The notes under the pieces are model-generated. The model was not told the DNA's origin, searched no databases, and saw nothing but the letters and a program-made list of their open reading frames with translations. A DNA stretch of 64,000 nucleotides from Fragilariopsis cylindrus CCMP1102 (lineage: Eukaryota > Bacillariophyta > Bacillariophyceae > Bacillariales > Bacillariaceae), in assembly GCA_900095095.1 (NCBI GenBank), contig FMBT01000301.1, forward strand, positions 1 to 64,000. Direction: 5' to 3'. Each line of letters opens with the position of its first letter. Position 1 is the first letter of the stretch. Of this stretch, positions 44,855 to 56,107 are shown piece after piece. A program made the position numbers and the translations under genes.

Positions 44855-45702
44855 TATTGTTTTTGAATGAATCTAACGGGAAGGAGTTGTCATTCAAAAA
44901 ATTATCATTTGTTCGTCTGTAGATTGGGACTAAATCATGCCGCCAAAAAGTCGACGTAGAATTTTGTAGTGCGTGGATTGGGACTAAATCATATCCGCTA
45001 CGTAGAAGACGTCAAACTGTCGATGCAGTTTCAAGTCAAATGTTCCTCAATAAGAACGCTTTAACTCGATTTCGTACCTTTAAGACATGCAGAAGTTGTG
45101 AATCTCTGTTCCTTGTCGACTTACAGTATCACCTCGATACGGTACACCCACTCAACTCATTGGATTCAATATATTTGGTGTGTTCCAGTTTTGGGCTGGA
45201 CCAAATAGTCTGTCCTTTGTTTAGACATGATTTAGTTCTTATAATCAGAATTTATTTTTCAACGCTTTCTTGCGACGCGAGCCTACTATGATTGATCAAC
45301 GACGCGCAACATCAATAAAATTAGAGAGAGAGAGATAGGCAGCATCATGAATCAATCATAGACACACAAAAAATGATTTAAAAAATACGATCATTTGCTG
45401 AGCAATATCAATATAGAAACAGACGACACAATGAATTTAAAAAAACCCATGATCTTTTATGTACAGTACTTCGTTATACGGTGTAAACATGAAGCATCTC
45501 ATCGTGTTGGGGTGCTGAAGCGCTGTCTTCATATCGTCACCACTCAAAACACAAAATAATTACATTTCATACTACACAGTATCATTCCATTCGATTGAAA
45601 TACCACACAACGACCAAACAAACAACACCACCCAACGACCAAACAAAAAAACCAACCGTGTCACCTCTAAAGATATCTCGTGCTGCACGCCTTCCTTTCA
45701 GG
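44855..45702. other. spacer with possible short TIR-element relic
   Basis: 44930-45245 is bounded by opposed end-like sequences (GGGACTAAATCATGCCG at the left, ACATGATTTAGTTCTTATAAT at the right) resembling the termini of the larger elements. The interior is unrelated. No gene seen. Confidence 0.4.
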
Positions 45703-47329
45703 ATGATTCCAACCCAGAAGAGATCTCGTGATCTAGTCCACGTTGTTGTTGAAACTACTGGCGGCGAACCTAGGAAGAAGCGAGTCAAGATTCACAACAA
45801 GAAGACTACTACTATCCTCTGTGATGATTTAGATCCATGTATCGTCACAAAAACGAAGTTGTTCTTTCCACGTACGGATATTGTGGCTGCTTTTTTGGTT
45901 GCCACTTCTGGAAAGAGATCCAACGACGACTATGACAACAATGGTGTTGTCAATCCTCCGCCGTCACCTCCTTTGGCTCCACGACCATCCGCTCTTCCTA
46001 TTGTAGTTCCAACAACATCAACAACAACATCATCATCTGATAATGGTAAGTTAAGTTAAGGTCTTCCTCTTGTATCTTTGATTTACACTTTATATAGGAA
46101 TGATTGTGTGTGCGTGTGCGTGTTGTTTGTTTGTTGTTCATCGAATTAATTGTCGGAATGGAAATGAAATGGACTATACAGACCAACAAGATGTAGTTTT
46201 TTTAAATTGAAAAAAAAAAGAAATACTATTTCTAACTAACGACACAATTCTTTTCTTTCTCTCTCTGCCCTCCGCCCTATTTATCACTAGAAAAACACGA
46301 ACCTACAAGACACTACGATATTTCCCTTCCTTCAGTTGAAGGTGGAATGGTGCATGCGAAACCATTTCACGCGACAAAATACGAAGACAGCGACGACAAG
46401 AATACAATCATTCCTGGTCGGGAGAATGATCGTGAGCTTACCAACAGTGACAAGGATGAAATCATTTCTGTTGTCGGTCGGTGTTTTGCTGTAGTAGGTG
46501 ATGAGGGTTTTTCTGATATTGATGCCGAAGTAACTCGCAAATTACTTTGTGATTCTGAACATAACCAAGAAACACTAGTTGTAAAGATTATGTCTACAAC
46601 GGGAAATATGATGGAGGCACTTGCCGGAGTTATGATACTGAGCTCATTAACTATTCTTATGAAGCACAATGGAAGTGGTGAAGAACCACATAAACCACAT
46701 ACGCATGGACCTAAAATCTTCAAGGTGTGCAATTTGGTGCAACTCTGCATTTTAACAGAATTTAACCAGCGTGGATTGGGATACATCGGAATTACAGCAC
46801 TATCACATCTAATGAAATATTTTCAAGCGGACTGTGGAACCAAAACTAATTATTACGACACAAGAATCTGTACAAGAAGAATCCTAAAATGATGAATTGT
46901 CCCTTCAATCTTAATCAATCTGAAGCGGAGAATCGTAACGGTTTTTACTACATGGAGGTTACGAATAAGTTCCAAGATGACTGGACGAAATGGTACAACG
47001 AAGATCCGGATAATCGATACTTTACCTTCCAAGAACCTAACGCAATATTACGAGAATATCACGGATGCAAAAAGGTAAAATTTGATGAAGCAATTACACA
47101 CACATTTAAGAAAAAAACAACCCCTGTATTTGATTTTGATTCATATCGTGACGAGTGCATCTTAGAAAATAAGATTGAACACAAAACAGCAAACTTCACG
47201 ATAACACCGAGTGATGATTCTTTGACTTTGGAGGTTCATGGCCAACGTGAAGGCACAATGGGAAATACCCATGAGTATGAGGTCGAAAATATTCACCTTC
47301 CCAAATTTATGAGTGATTATATAAACTGA
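45703..47329 (+). pseudogene. GNAT-like protein, paralog of the nuclease-GNAT gene, with a frameshift
   Basis: Exons 45703-46045 and 46291-46892 join in phase. The first encodes a basic, Pro/Ser/Thr-rich N-terminus (MIPTQKRSRDLVHVVVE) with no nuclease motifs. The second resumes the paralog at KHEPT (NHEPT there) and reads NSDKDEIISVVGRCFAVVGD and NLVQLCILTEFNQRGLGYIG, the GNAT strand and acetyl-CoA loop. After FQADCGTKTNYYD the frame ends at 46892. The expected continuation, NLYKKNPKMMNCPFN and TNKFQDDWTKWYNEDPDNRY, is in another frame (46889-47329 and slightly upstream), so a frameshift lies at about 46850-46865. It is either a recently broken gene or a sequencing error. The nuclease domain is absent. 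Confidence 0.6.
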
Positions 47330-47516
47330 CCACTAGAACCGACGGAGAGAACTTTGTCATTTACAAACTGACCCATAGATACGACGGAGAGAACTTTGTC
47401 ATTACTATTGACTATAGTTTGTGCTAATAATAAATAATACTTTAAATATATAATCATTATCAATATCAATATCATTATCCTTTTTTCCATCATGTACTAC
47501 CAATTAACTACCATCC

Positions 47517-47685
47517 GGTCCCAGTTCAACAAGAGGCATATCACTATCAATATGAATTGAATTGCTTAATACTACTCCAATAGGAAGGCAATAGTAATAT
47601 AACGGAAGGAAGAACAACAACGAGTTGAACGAGTTGAAGCAATAAGTAATGCACCTCTCTTGTAACTATCGACTGTTCTTGTTCC
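47517..47685 (+). repeat. dispersed repeat, copy 1
   Basis: About 165 bp (TCAACAAGAGGCATATCA, GAATTGCTTAATACTACTC, ATAACGGA, AGCAATAAGTAATGCA) is shared with 60242-60410 in the same orientation. The first 70 bp are also found inverted and duplicated at 61976-62140. Confidence 0.85.
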
Positions 47686-48269
47686 TTCATTTTGTATTTG
47701 AAGCGACAATTTTGTAAGGTGATATGGAAGAAACATGAAGCGGCAACAGCCGCAAGAGAGGTACATTCAATGTTATTCAATTTAGTTGTGATCGTCTTCA
47801 TCCTTCTCCGTCCATTGTGGAGTAGTTTCAACAGGTCGCGATTTGTATCAATCATATGCCTGTCATCGGTTTCTCGATGCCATCAACAAGTACCACACCT
47901 CCATGCCCCTGGACGGACCGCCGTCGGTACTGTTTTCTGTTTTGTTTCCCCACACATTATATTGATTTCATTGATTCATTTTATTTCAGACGGACGATCG
48001 ATGGATTCCTGTACGATAGGCTAGAATGGTGAATTAACCTACGAGCTTGTAGCTTGTAGATGAAAATCATGCTGAAGCAAATAAAGTATCATTATTGCCT
48101 TAGATAATGGTTCATTTCGCTTGGGGGATGGCATCACCCATACCAAAAATTAATTAGGATGATTGGTCTATAATGGAACAAGAACGACCATTAATCGGTG
48201 TCTTGTTGGTGTCCGCAATGATGTGTTTTTTGTTGTTGTTGTTGTTGGTGGTGGTGTTCGCAATTTGCT

Positions 48270-48368
48270 GTTGCTGCTGTTGCTGCTGTTGCTGTTGCTG
48301 CTGCTGTTGTTGTTGTTGTTGTTGTTGTGATGTGTTGTGTTGTGTTGTGTTGTGTTGTGTTGTGTTGT
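48270..48368. repeat. CTG/TTG tract followed by (TGTGT)n
   Basis: About 18 mixed CTG and TTG units are followed by about seven TGTGT/TGTTG pentamers. Confidence 0.9.
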
Positions 48369-49199
48369 GATATGTGATGTGATCGTTAGAAGATTGTAAA
48401 GTTATCAAAAGATCCATTTTCAAAGCGCTGTATCGAGAGGCAACACAAACGCTTAACGCGACGTGATTGATTGATTGATTCATTCATTCAACTTCCATGA
48501 TGGATTCATTGCTTATTCTGTTACTCTGAATCTGTTTCAACTTACTACGTAGTACGATAGGCAAGTCGGATAATTCATTCCACATAGTACAGTAAAATAT
48601 AAATTTAAATTATATGCTAACTATTTATCTTACAGGAATGTAAATATCTCGTTTCAGTAGTGAGTGGATGGCTACTAGTACTGTAGCTAAAACATATTTC
48701 TTACAAAATAAATCAAGAGAAGTGACCCTTACAGTATTTTGTAAACAAATCTCCCGGACCTCTTTTTTCAAACGTTCTACTATTTTTTCTATTTCAAAGA
48801 CATCATATTATAATGAGCGAAGGATACAGTAAAAGTTGTAACTCGCGCGCTTGTTTACATATATTGGTGTGTATCTTCGACTTAAACTAACGAACCGTTC
48901 TAACGCATGACAAATCGCTCAATTGTTCCATCCGATAAACCAAAACGCCAATACTATCAGATCATCAAATCGCAGTAAATTTAATCTCATGAGGATGATA
49001 TTTACTTACCTATCTGCTGAGAATTTGTAATACTAACGAAGAAGTAAGGTTACTACAGTACCGTACCGTACAGTACTAAGAACAAGAATAAAAAGAACAC
49101 GAATGAATGAATGAATGAATCAATCAATCTTTCAAGCAAGAGTTACAATTCGGAAAAGGGGAAGCAAAAGCAAAAAGCAGCAGGTACAAGAAAAATAAT

Positions 49200-50555
49200 A
49201 TGATGATGATGATGTTGACAACGATGCGATCTCGTCCTCGTGGTCGTCTTGTCTTAATGATGATGATGATGATGATGATTGCATCAACAGTATTGATCAG
49301 TGGATGCTCTGGTAAGAAATTATTAAGAACCGGAGGTAATAGAGAAAGAATTATCACGTCGATGAGGAAAGAAGAAGAAGAAGAAGCAAATGGAGAGGAT
49401 GATAGTAGTGGTAGTTTAAGATCTCAGGATGATGAAAAGAATACTGAAGCAATTGAAACTGAAAATGTGGATCGTACACTTGGTATTTTTATTGATACAG
49501 ACAAAAGTAAATCTTATTTTTCAGCACCAGCACCAGCACCAGCAGTAGATGAAAATGAACATACAAGCAGTAGTGAAGAATCATCGTCCCATCATCATTC
49601 GGAGCATGAAGAGGAAAATGAAAGTAAAAGTGAAACATATTTTATAAATGACTATTATATTCAAAGTATGTCAATGATGATGATACCAACATACAAACCA
49701 ATAGTAAAGCCAACCACAAATATACCAACAACATCCGCACCGTACTATATTGAACCAACATCGTCCGCACCAACATACAAACCAACGGATTATTATCAAC
49801 CTCCTCCTCCTCCTACTACTGATCATTATTATCCGGAACATGAAAACTACTACGATGATGCAACCATCACCACCACCAACAAAGGAAATAAGAATAGTAA
49901 CGTTATTCAAAAATGTGATTCTTCAATTGGTAAGTTAAGTTCTTCAATTTGATTCGTCTCATTTTTCCCTTCCATCTTTATGATTCATTCAGTTTCTCAT
50001 ATGTCTACTTCCCTCTCGTCCTCCTTAAACAATCCAAATCAATATCAATCAGCCGATATTATTTGTAATACTAATGGATTTCATTTATTGTGTGAAGCAT
50101 TAACTATGGTGGGATATACTGAATTCTTATCTACAAATAATCCAAATCAATTAACATTATTTGCACCAACAGATGATGCATTTGAAGAATTAGCCTTAGC
50201 GTTTCCATCAGAATGGGATAATTTAAATTCGAATACAATGTCCAATCTATTACTATTCCATTTAACTGATGCAAATAATGGTCTACGATATAAGGAATTA
50301 TTATGTAATGAATGGTTACATATGATGAATGGTGACTATACATTTACACATTGTATTAGTGGTAATAGTAGTAGTAACGACGACGACGAGATGAAGAAGT
50401 ATCAAATTGGTCGTGGTAATAAAGATGGTAGGAGTGCTGGTGATAGTAATGAAATATCATTAAAAGATAGTCCATTAATCTTACAGAAAGATATTGTTGC
50501 ATGCAATGGTATTATACATTCTATTGATACAGTAATGTTACCATCATCGTGGTAA
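49200..50555 (+). CDS. secreted or surface fasciclin-domain protein
   Basis: Exons 49200-49929 and 49993-50555 join in phase (GTAAGT donor, CATTCAG acceptor) for 430 residues. A Met-rich N-terminus with a hydrophobic core (LVLMMMMMMMIASTVLISGC) looks like a signal peptide. A long acidic, Ser/His-rich and then Pro/Thr/Tyr-rich stalk (YKPIVKPTTNIPTTSAPYYI) follows. The C-terminal domain (about 265-430) is fasciclin: HLLCEALTMVGYTEFLSTNN, LTLFAPTDDAFEELALAF, NLLLFHLTDA and DIVACNGIIHSIDTVMLP. Fasciclin domains act in cell adhesion and extracellular matrix. The intron interrupts the stalk just before the domain. There is no C-terminal GPI-type tail. Confidence 0.82.
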
Positions 50556-51116
50556 GAATTGTCACGTATTACAATTACTTTACTGCAAAAATGAACAACA
50601 TACCAACCATAACTTAAGCATTACAAGTACTGTTCAATATCCATCCATTCGTCCATCCATCCATCCATTCGTCCATTCATTAGGTCAGAAGAAAAGAGAA
50701 GATGGCGGCGTGAAAGAGTGCTAACGCGACGACCGACAGCAAAATCAAGAGTAACAGAGCATCAATCAAGGAGGAGTGATGATACGATAGAACAGTTATT
50801 GCCAATATCGTACCTAATAATCCCACTGCACTGGTCCGTCCTATTGCAGCACAGCAATCCACACCTAACTAACTAACTGACTGACTGATTGACTGACTGA
50901 CGCCAACAGTAATATACAGATAATGCTGGTTCTGTTATAGATTATTAGAAATGGATATGGAATGGAATGCATATACTACATGACAAGATAAGACGACCTA
51001 CAAAACATCCTGAACGAAAGTACAACGTAATTTTAAGAAATTAAATACCATAAATAGTAGTATAATAATAATACATAAGTAAAGTGGAATATAATATATA
51101 TATATAGCTGAGACTT
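50556..51116. other. 3' flank and spacer
   Basis: CCAT-rich and CTGA/CTAA simple repeats (50640-50690, 50868-50902). No gene seen. Confidence 0.5.
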
Positions 51117-53198
51117 GATCCACTTTCTGGCATTCTAACCCATCCTAGCATGTATAAAGTCCCAGTCAGATGGTATAATCTAAGCTTAATATGCATAGGG
51201 TGGATACCTGGACCAGACTTTGGGGCGCTGGGTATGCGTTTTCCCCACTGGAAGGTGGTAAAGGGTGTGATGCAGCCTAGGACATGGGAAAATGGCCCAT
51301 TTGGGGGGGGGGGGGGGTATGTGACCTAGTACACACTCAAAAAGATGAATTTTCCCAAAGTAAGCACATGGGGATGACCATATATACCAAAAGGAATATA
51401 AACTTGGCTAGCTATGGGCAGGACCATGCTGATGTGGGCGCTAAAGGGGAAAAACCTGTTTTGGGGCCTAAATGACCCTTTTTGGGGCTTAGCACACCCT
51501 GACACCTTCCTAACCTACCTAGAGCCCTAAGCAATAGTTGGACCTTGTACCTATAGCTATAATGTTGAGCTCCATATAGTCTTTCAAGGTTATTAGGTCT
51601 GTATTGATGGTGCATCGCGGCCTTGATTACACACGCACTTGGCACTTAGAGCAATTGTGTGTTTTAATAGCGGTGGGCTTTGACCCGTGGCACCCAAAAT
51701 ATATGTATGGTTACCTAAATTAATGATATGATCCAAAATCTTTATGAATTAGGTTGATACCTAGCTGTTTTATTTGGGACTCAGCATACCTGGTATGGGC
51801 ACTGTAGCATCTCAAATATTTTTGCAATGTGTGCATTTTGGGCCGTTTTATGTCTATTCTATTGTTCCCCGCCCCACCATACCACCAATATGGCAACTGT
51901 TCCAAGTATTGTTAGTCTATAAAGACCATATGTATATATGGAAGGTATCTGGGTGTTCAAACCACAGTCCAATTGCTTTTTTTGATGTTGTTGCAGCCTA
52001 TTTCTGAATGGTACTTTTGGGCATGGAAATATGATATGTTGGCCAAAATGCAATGTTTGTGTTCTGGAGGCAAGAATAAGGTATGTATGAGGGATCACGA
52101 CCCTTGGTTCATCCCCTGTGGGTATGAGATGGATGACTGGGTGGTATTTTTGTGCACCATGCTGGTTCTAGAACCTAAGGAGAAGTTAAAGTTGTTTAAT
52201 TTTTCAATAACCAAACTCCACTGGAGAATTTATGAGATAAAGATGTTACCAATCAGAATTACTTTAGTCAAGTGGTGATGAACCACCAGGGATGGTAGGA
52301 GGCAAACACAATACTATGTGGATGTCTGTGCACCTGACCCATCTGATGATGTCCTCTGCAACTCTTTCAAATAAGATATACTGTTGTTCATTTTGATCAT
52401 AAATCTTGTTGTTTGTGTACCTTCCACAACAGCGGATTGTAATTTATTCAACAACCACAGGAACAGAAAAGTGGTAGGAGGCAACTACAATGTTCTAGTA
52501 TACCATAAAAATGCTAGTGCACCCAATCCAGAATGTGTTGTCCTCTGCAACACTTTCAAAAAAGATATATTGTTGTTCATTTTGGTCAAAAATCTTGTTG
52601 TTTGTGTACCTTCCACAACAGCGGATTGTAATTTATTCAACAACCACAGGAACAAAAAAGTGGTAGGAGGCAATTACAATGTTCTAGTATACCATAAGAA
52701 TGCTAGTGCATCCAACCAGTCTGGTCTTGTCCCCTGCAACCCTTTCAAATGAGATAGTTTGTGTTCATTTTGATCAAAAATGTTGTTATTTGTGTGCCTA
52801 CCACATTAGCAAAATGAATTTTATTCCACAACCACACAAACAAAAAAGTGGTAGGAGGCAACTACAATGTTCTAGTATACTATGTGGATGTCTGTGCACC
52901 TGACTCAGAAGGTGTTGTCCTCTGCAACACTTTCAAATAAGAGATATTGTTGTGTGTACACATACATTTTAAATCCCTAAAATGTATGCTATGTATGAGC
53001 CTACGTTATGAGATACTAGTAGGCTTACAAGACTAAGGAATATAACAATTCTCCAACCAATAGGTCAATTGTAAACTTCAAATTTTTTTTTCCAAAAAAA
53101 TGACTTTTAAGGTGTATGTACTTGATGCTAAAGTTGTTATAACATACTAGACTAACAAAATACTAGTAAAATTTCGGGCATGATTTAGTTTTTATATT
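51117..53198. mobile_element. TIR element copy lacking its left terminal repeat
   Basis: From 51117 it is collinear with 4760-6800 and 17980-19540 (GGGTGGATACCTGGACCAGA, GGCCTAAATGACCC, TGATGGTGCATC). 52380-52925 has three 185-189-bp units. The right TIR (about 52976-53198) ends GGGCATGATTTAGTTTTTATATT. The left end starts abruptly, without the 215-bp repeat, so the copy is 5'-truncated. It contains a run of 15 G (51303-51317) where the other copies have 7-8. Confidence 0.7.
52384..52752 (+). repeat. 189-bp tandem units, open in one frame (63 codons per unit)
   Basis: Two successive units read VCVPSTTADCNLFNNHRNRK and VCVPSTTADCNLFNNHRNKK in the same frame, because 189 is a multiple of three. 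In the element at 17657-19755 the same frame is closed only by a TGA at each unit end. Whether it was ever translated is unknown. Confidence 0.5.
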
Positions 53199-53538
53199 AA
53201 TGACTAGTTCCACGTGGAGAATTATTCACGCTTTTCGCTAAAATATGATGACTGTTTGAGTGGTGTAACGCACAAAGTGTTGTTGTATGGCGAATTCCTT
53301 TTTTCATCATAATTCAATGGTAACTTACAATAATAAACGACATCATAAAAAGAACATAAAAGGCTTTCTTCGTGATCAAATTGAAAACTACCGCTAGCGG
53401 CGTTACTGTAACGTTACCGGAAACGTTAGTTCCTTACTCAATCCATCCACTCCTTTCACAAAATCCATTCTCACAGTTAAATTAAATAAAAAAAAGAATA
53501 AAAAAGCAGACGACGACGTCGAAGATATCTAGGAAGTC

Positions 53539-54843
53539 ATGGACGCCAATATTAATAACGAAGAGAATCATCATCATCAGCAAGCCGCTGATGTCCGTAG
53601 GAAGCTTGCCCGTAGGAGAAGACGCCTCGAATTGATTACGGTCCTTCAACAAACAGAAGAATTTCCTTTTCGATCAGAAAATAAAACTGATGAATTAGTT
53701 GAAACTTTTCTTGAAACTCTAAAAGATGATATTCATGATATGATTTGTAGTTATGATGGTGATAATTATCAGGGTTTAAACAGTGATCGCGATACAGAAG
53801 CTGAAGTTGAAACTGTACTGCGATTATTTCCTGACGTTATGACGAGAAGAAAAGAAATTGTAATGTATGAAGATGATGATGATGATGAGCTTGATGAGGT
53901 TGAGGAGGAGGAACGATTGGTGTTCTATCCAATTCAATTCCTCGCAGTCACGTTCTATAGAAACGACAGCGGCTGGTCATATACCCATTGGTGCAACGCG
54001 AAAGCTGTTTCTTTCATCCCTCTTGTAGCTCGGCTAGCAATAGAGCTCGGCTTGTTTCATGAGCAGCAGAGAGGAGGATTGTTATCAAGAGGAGGATTGT
54101 TATCTGAAAGTGCAGGTTACAATGTTCTGCAATTCCTCATGCATAGTGACCCAATCGAACATCGTAGCCAGGAATATCAGGAACGTATCGATGACAAATA
54201 TCTACAAGTTTTGATACAATTGAGAAAATTGGGTCTTCTGAAAAAAGAAGACATTCAAAGGTATGGCCTATTGTACGACTTGTGCGGCGAAGAATTTTTT
54301 GCAGAAAAGAGATTAAGGTTTTTGGTCAAATGGGATCCTTCCGTATTAACACATACTAATAAACATGGAAACCTACCAATTCATTGCTCCACCAATCGAT
54401 CCTCAATTGGAGGATTCAAATCTATTTTCGAATATGGAATTCATTATTTTCCAAAGAAGAAAGGAATTAATCTCCTATTCCGCAAGACCGATTGGGGTGG
54501 TACACCCTTCGGACTTGCTTGTGCTAGATATGGACATGAACAAGTGATGGAAGTCGTAGAAGACACTCTTATTGGTTATTCTTCTTCTTTAGACAATCAT
54601 GCATCACCATTAAATATTGTGGAGGCATTGATGATGGCAGCTATTGATGAAAATGTTCATTTAGATAGTGTTTATTTTTTGATTCGGAGAGAACCTGATA
54701 TTTTACAAAAACTATTATCGTCATCGTCATCGTCTTCGTCGTCGTCGTCATCGTCGTCATCAATTGCAAGTGCGACGCATATCAATCAGAAAAAACGAAA
54801 AAGGAACGATAAGAAGAAGGACGACGATGATGATGGCAATTAG
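53539..54843 (+). CDS. diatom ankyrin-family protein, copy 2
   Basis: A single 434-residue exon starting MDANINNEENHHHQQAADVR. It has one N-terminal module (RRRLELITVLQQTEEFPFRS), then SDRDTEAEVETVLRLFPDVM and KAVSFIPLVARLAIELGLFH. A short in-frame duplication, GGLLSRGGLLS, follows, and then ankyrin-like repeats (GLLYDLCGEE, GNLPIHCSTNRSSI, WGGTPFGLACARYGHEQV). It ends with a 16-Ser run and a basic tail (KKRKRNDKKK) that could be a nuclear signal. It is close in sequence to copies 1 and 3 and shares CGACGTCGAAGAT just upstream of the start with copy 3. The TIR element ends 340 bp upstream. Confidence 0.8.
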   Translation: MDANINNEENHHHQQAADVRRKLARRRRRLELITVLQQTEEFPFRSENKTDELVETFLETLKDDIHDMICSYDGDNYQGLNSDRDTEAEVETVLRLFPDVMTRRKEIVMYEDDDDDELDEVEEEERLVFYPIQFLAVTFYRNDSGWSYTHWCNAKAVSFIPLVARLAIELGLFHEQQRGGLLSRGGLLSESAGYNVLQFLMHSDPIEHRSQEYQERIDDKYLQVLIQLRKLGLLKKEDIQRYGLLYDLCGEEFFAEKRLRFLVKWDPSVLTHTNKHGNLPIHCSTNRSSIGGFKSIFEYGIHYFPKKKGINLLFRKTDWGGTPFGLACARYGHEQVMEVVEDTLIGYSSSLDNHASPLNIVEALMMAAIDENVHLDSVYFLIRREPDILQKLLSSSSSSSSSSSSSSSIASATHINQKKRKRNDKKKDDDDDGN

Positions 54844-56107
54844 GGGAAATAAAATGAAAGAAGGTAAGACTAGATTTTGTCTATAACGAATGTTAGCTAA
54901 TAATGGACAATATTATAATATGGTGGAGATCACGCAATAAGGTATCAATGCCGTTATACGAAATAAAAATAAATGAAGATGTGTTATAGGCCCTACTTTT
55001 GATTTTTTTACAGAAATGTACGAAATCTTTATGTGGTTGAAAAAAGTAGAAGGGAAAAAAAATACTCCTCCTCACCAACACATAAAACGAAAATGCTACT
55101 GTACAACAACTTGTTTCTCTTCGACCTGTGCCTCCCTAAGCTTACAACCTATTGAGGGTCAGCTACCAATTGCTGAATAAATGGCTGGTAGTTTTGAAAC
55201 AAGCCATTAGAACATCCCGCCTGTCACAGGAGAGGGATTTTGTTTGTAGCAGAAGCATCAAATAGTAATAGTATTGATGATCAAGAAGAAGAAGGAAAAC
55301 GATTTAACAACAATCAACGATAAATAATTAGTATATATTGTAGGATTCGATTCAGTTGTCCTTGCGTAAATGTATGCGTCGTGCGTTGTGCGTTGTGCGT
55401 TTTGATGTTGTGCGTCGTGCGTTGTGTGTGTGCTGTACTATTTTATCAGAAATCAGAAAGTGTTATTGTTCTGTTGGTGTCTCAGTCTGTTTTTTCGGTC
55501 TCGCTTTGCACTACTGTATCATAACGTTCTGTATGGATTTATTTTGATACAGTATTGTATTCGGCGGTACGTATTCCTTGTATAAAATCTGTTGATTCCT
55601 CTCGATCAAAATCGAACTTCAACTGAAGGACGACTGAGAGGTCTAAAAAAAACACGCACTTTCACCACATTTTTTGAACATCTTATTATGGGTGAATGAA
55701 TTTCAATCAATCCCTATCCACATTCAACATCATGACGAATTCGCGTTTAGGAAGAACAATTGGCCAACAACAACAAACAACAACACCCAACAACGACTTA
55801 CACACACGACGCACAACGCACAACACACGACGCACAACCCAGGCAGCACATTCTTCCAAAAAAAGTAAGTCGATAATACTCTCATCATTCCATCTACATT
55901 TACATTTGATCACGTCGTACTGGTAAGAAATGGATCAATCCGCCTTGTCTAGCTATAGCTATACCTCCTACAACTTTTAGAGACAGACTCCGACTACTAC
56001 TCGGTCAATATTCTCAAACTCAACTCAACTCAACTCAACTCAACTCAACTAACCCCATCCCCACGTCTTTGCTTTACAGTAATCCATTTCAAACGTCACA
56101 ACAGGTG
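54844..56107. other. spacer and 5' untranslated region of the SANT gene
   Basis: Contains two inverted arms of GTGCGTTGT-type repeats (55375-55430 and 55796-55848) and a CAACT tandem repeat (56013-56050). A likely 5' exon ends near 55865 (donor GTAAGTCG), and its acceptor (CTTTACAG) lies at 56082, just before the start codon, so an intron in the 5' UTR is probable. Confidence 0.45.

Larger units (their letters stand above)
47330..49199. other. gene-free stretch with dispersed and simple repeats
   Basis: Includes the dispersed repeat at 47517-47685, a CTG/TTG tract at 48270-48327 and a TGTGT pentamer tract at 48330-48368, listed separately. 48407-48455 shares sequence with 12918-12966. Reverse-strand poly-Gln frames are repeat translations and not called. 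Confidence 0.5.

Noticed and set aside
48154-48483. Reverse frame with a long poly-Gln run
   Set aside because: It is the translation of the CTG/TTG tract and TGTGT repeats; no flanking conserved sequence.
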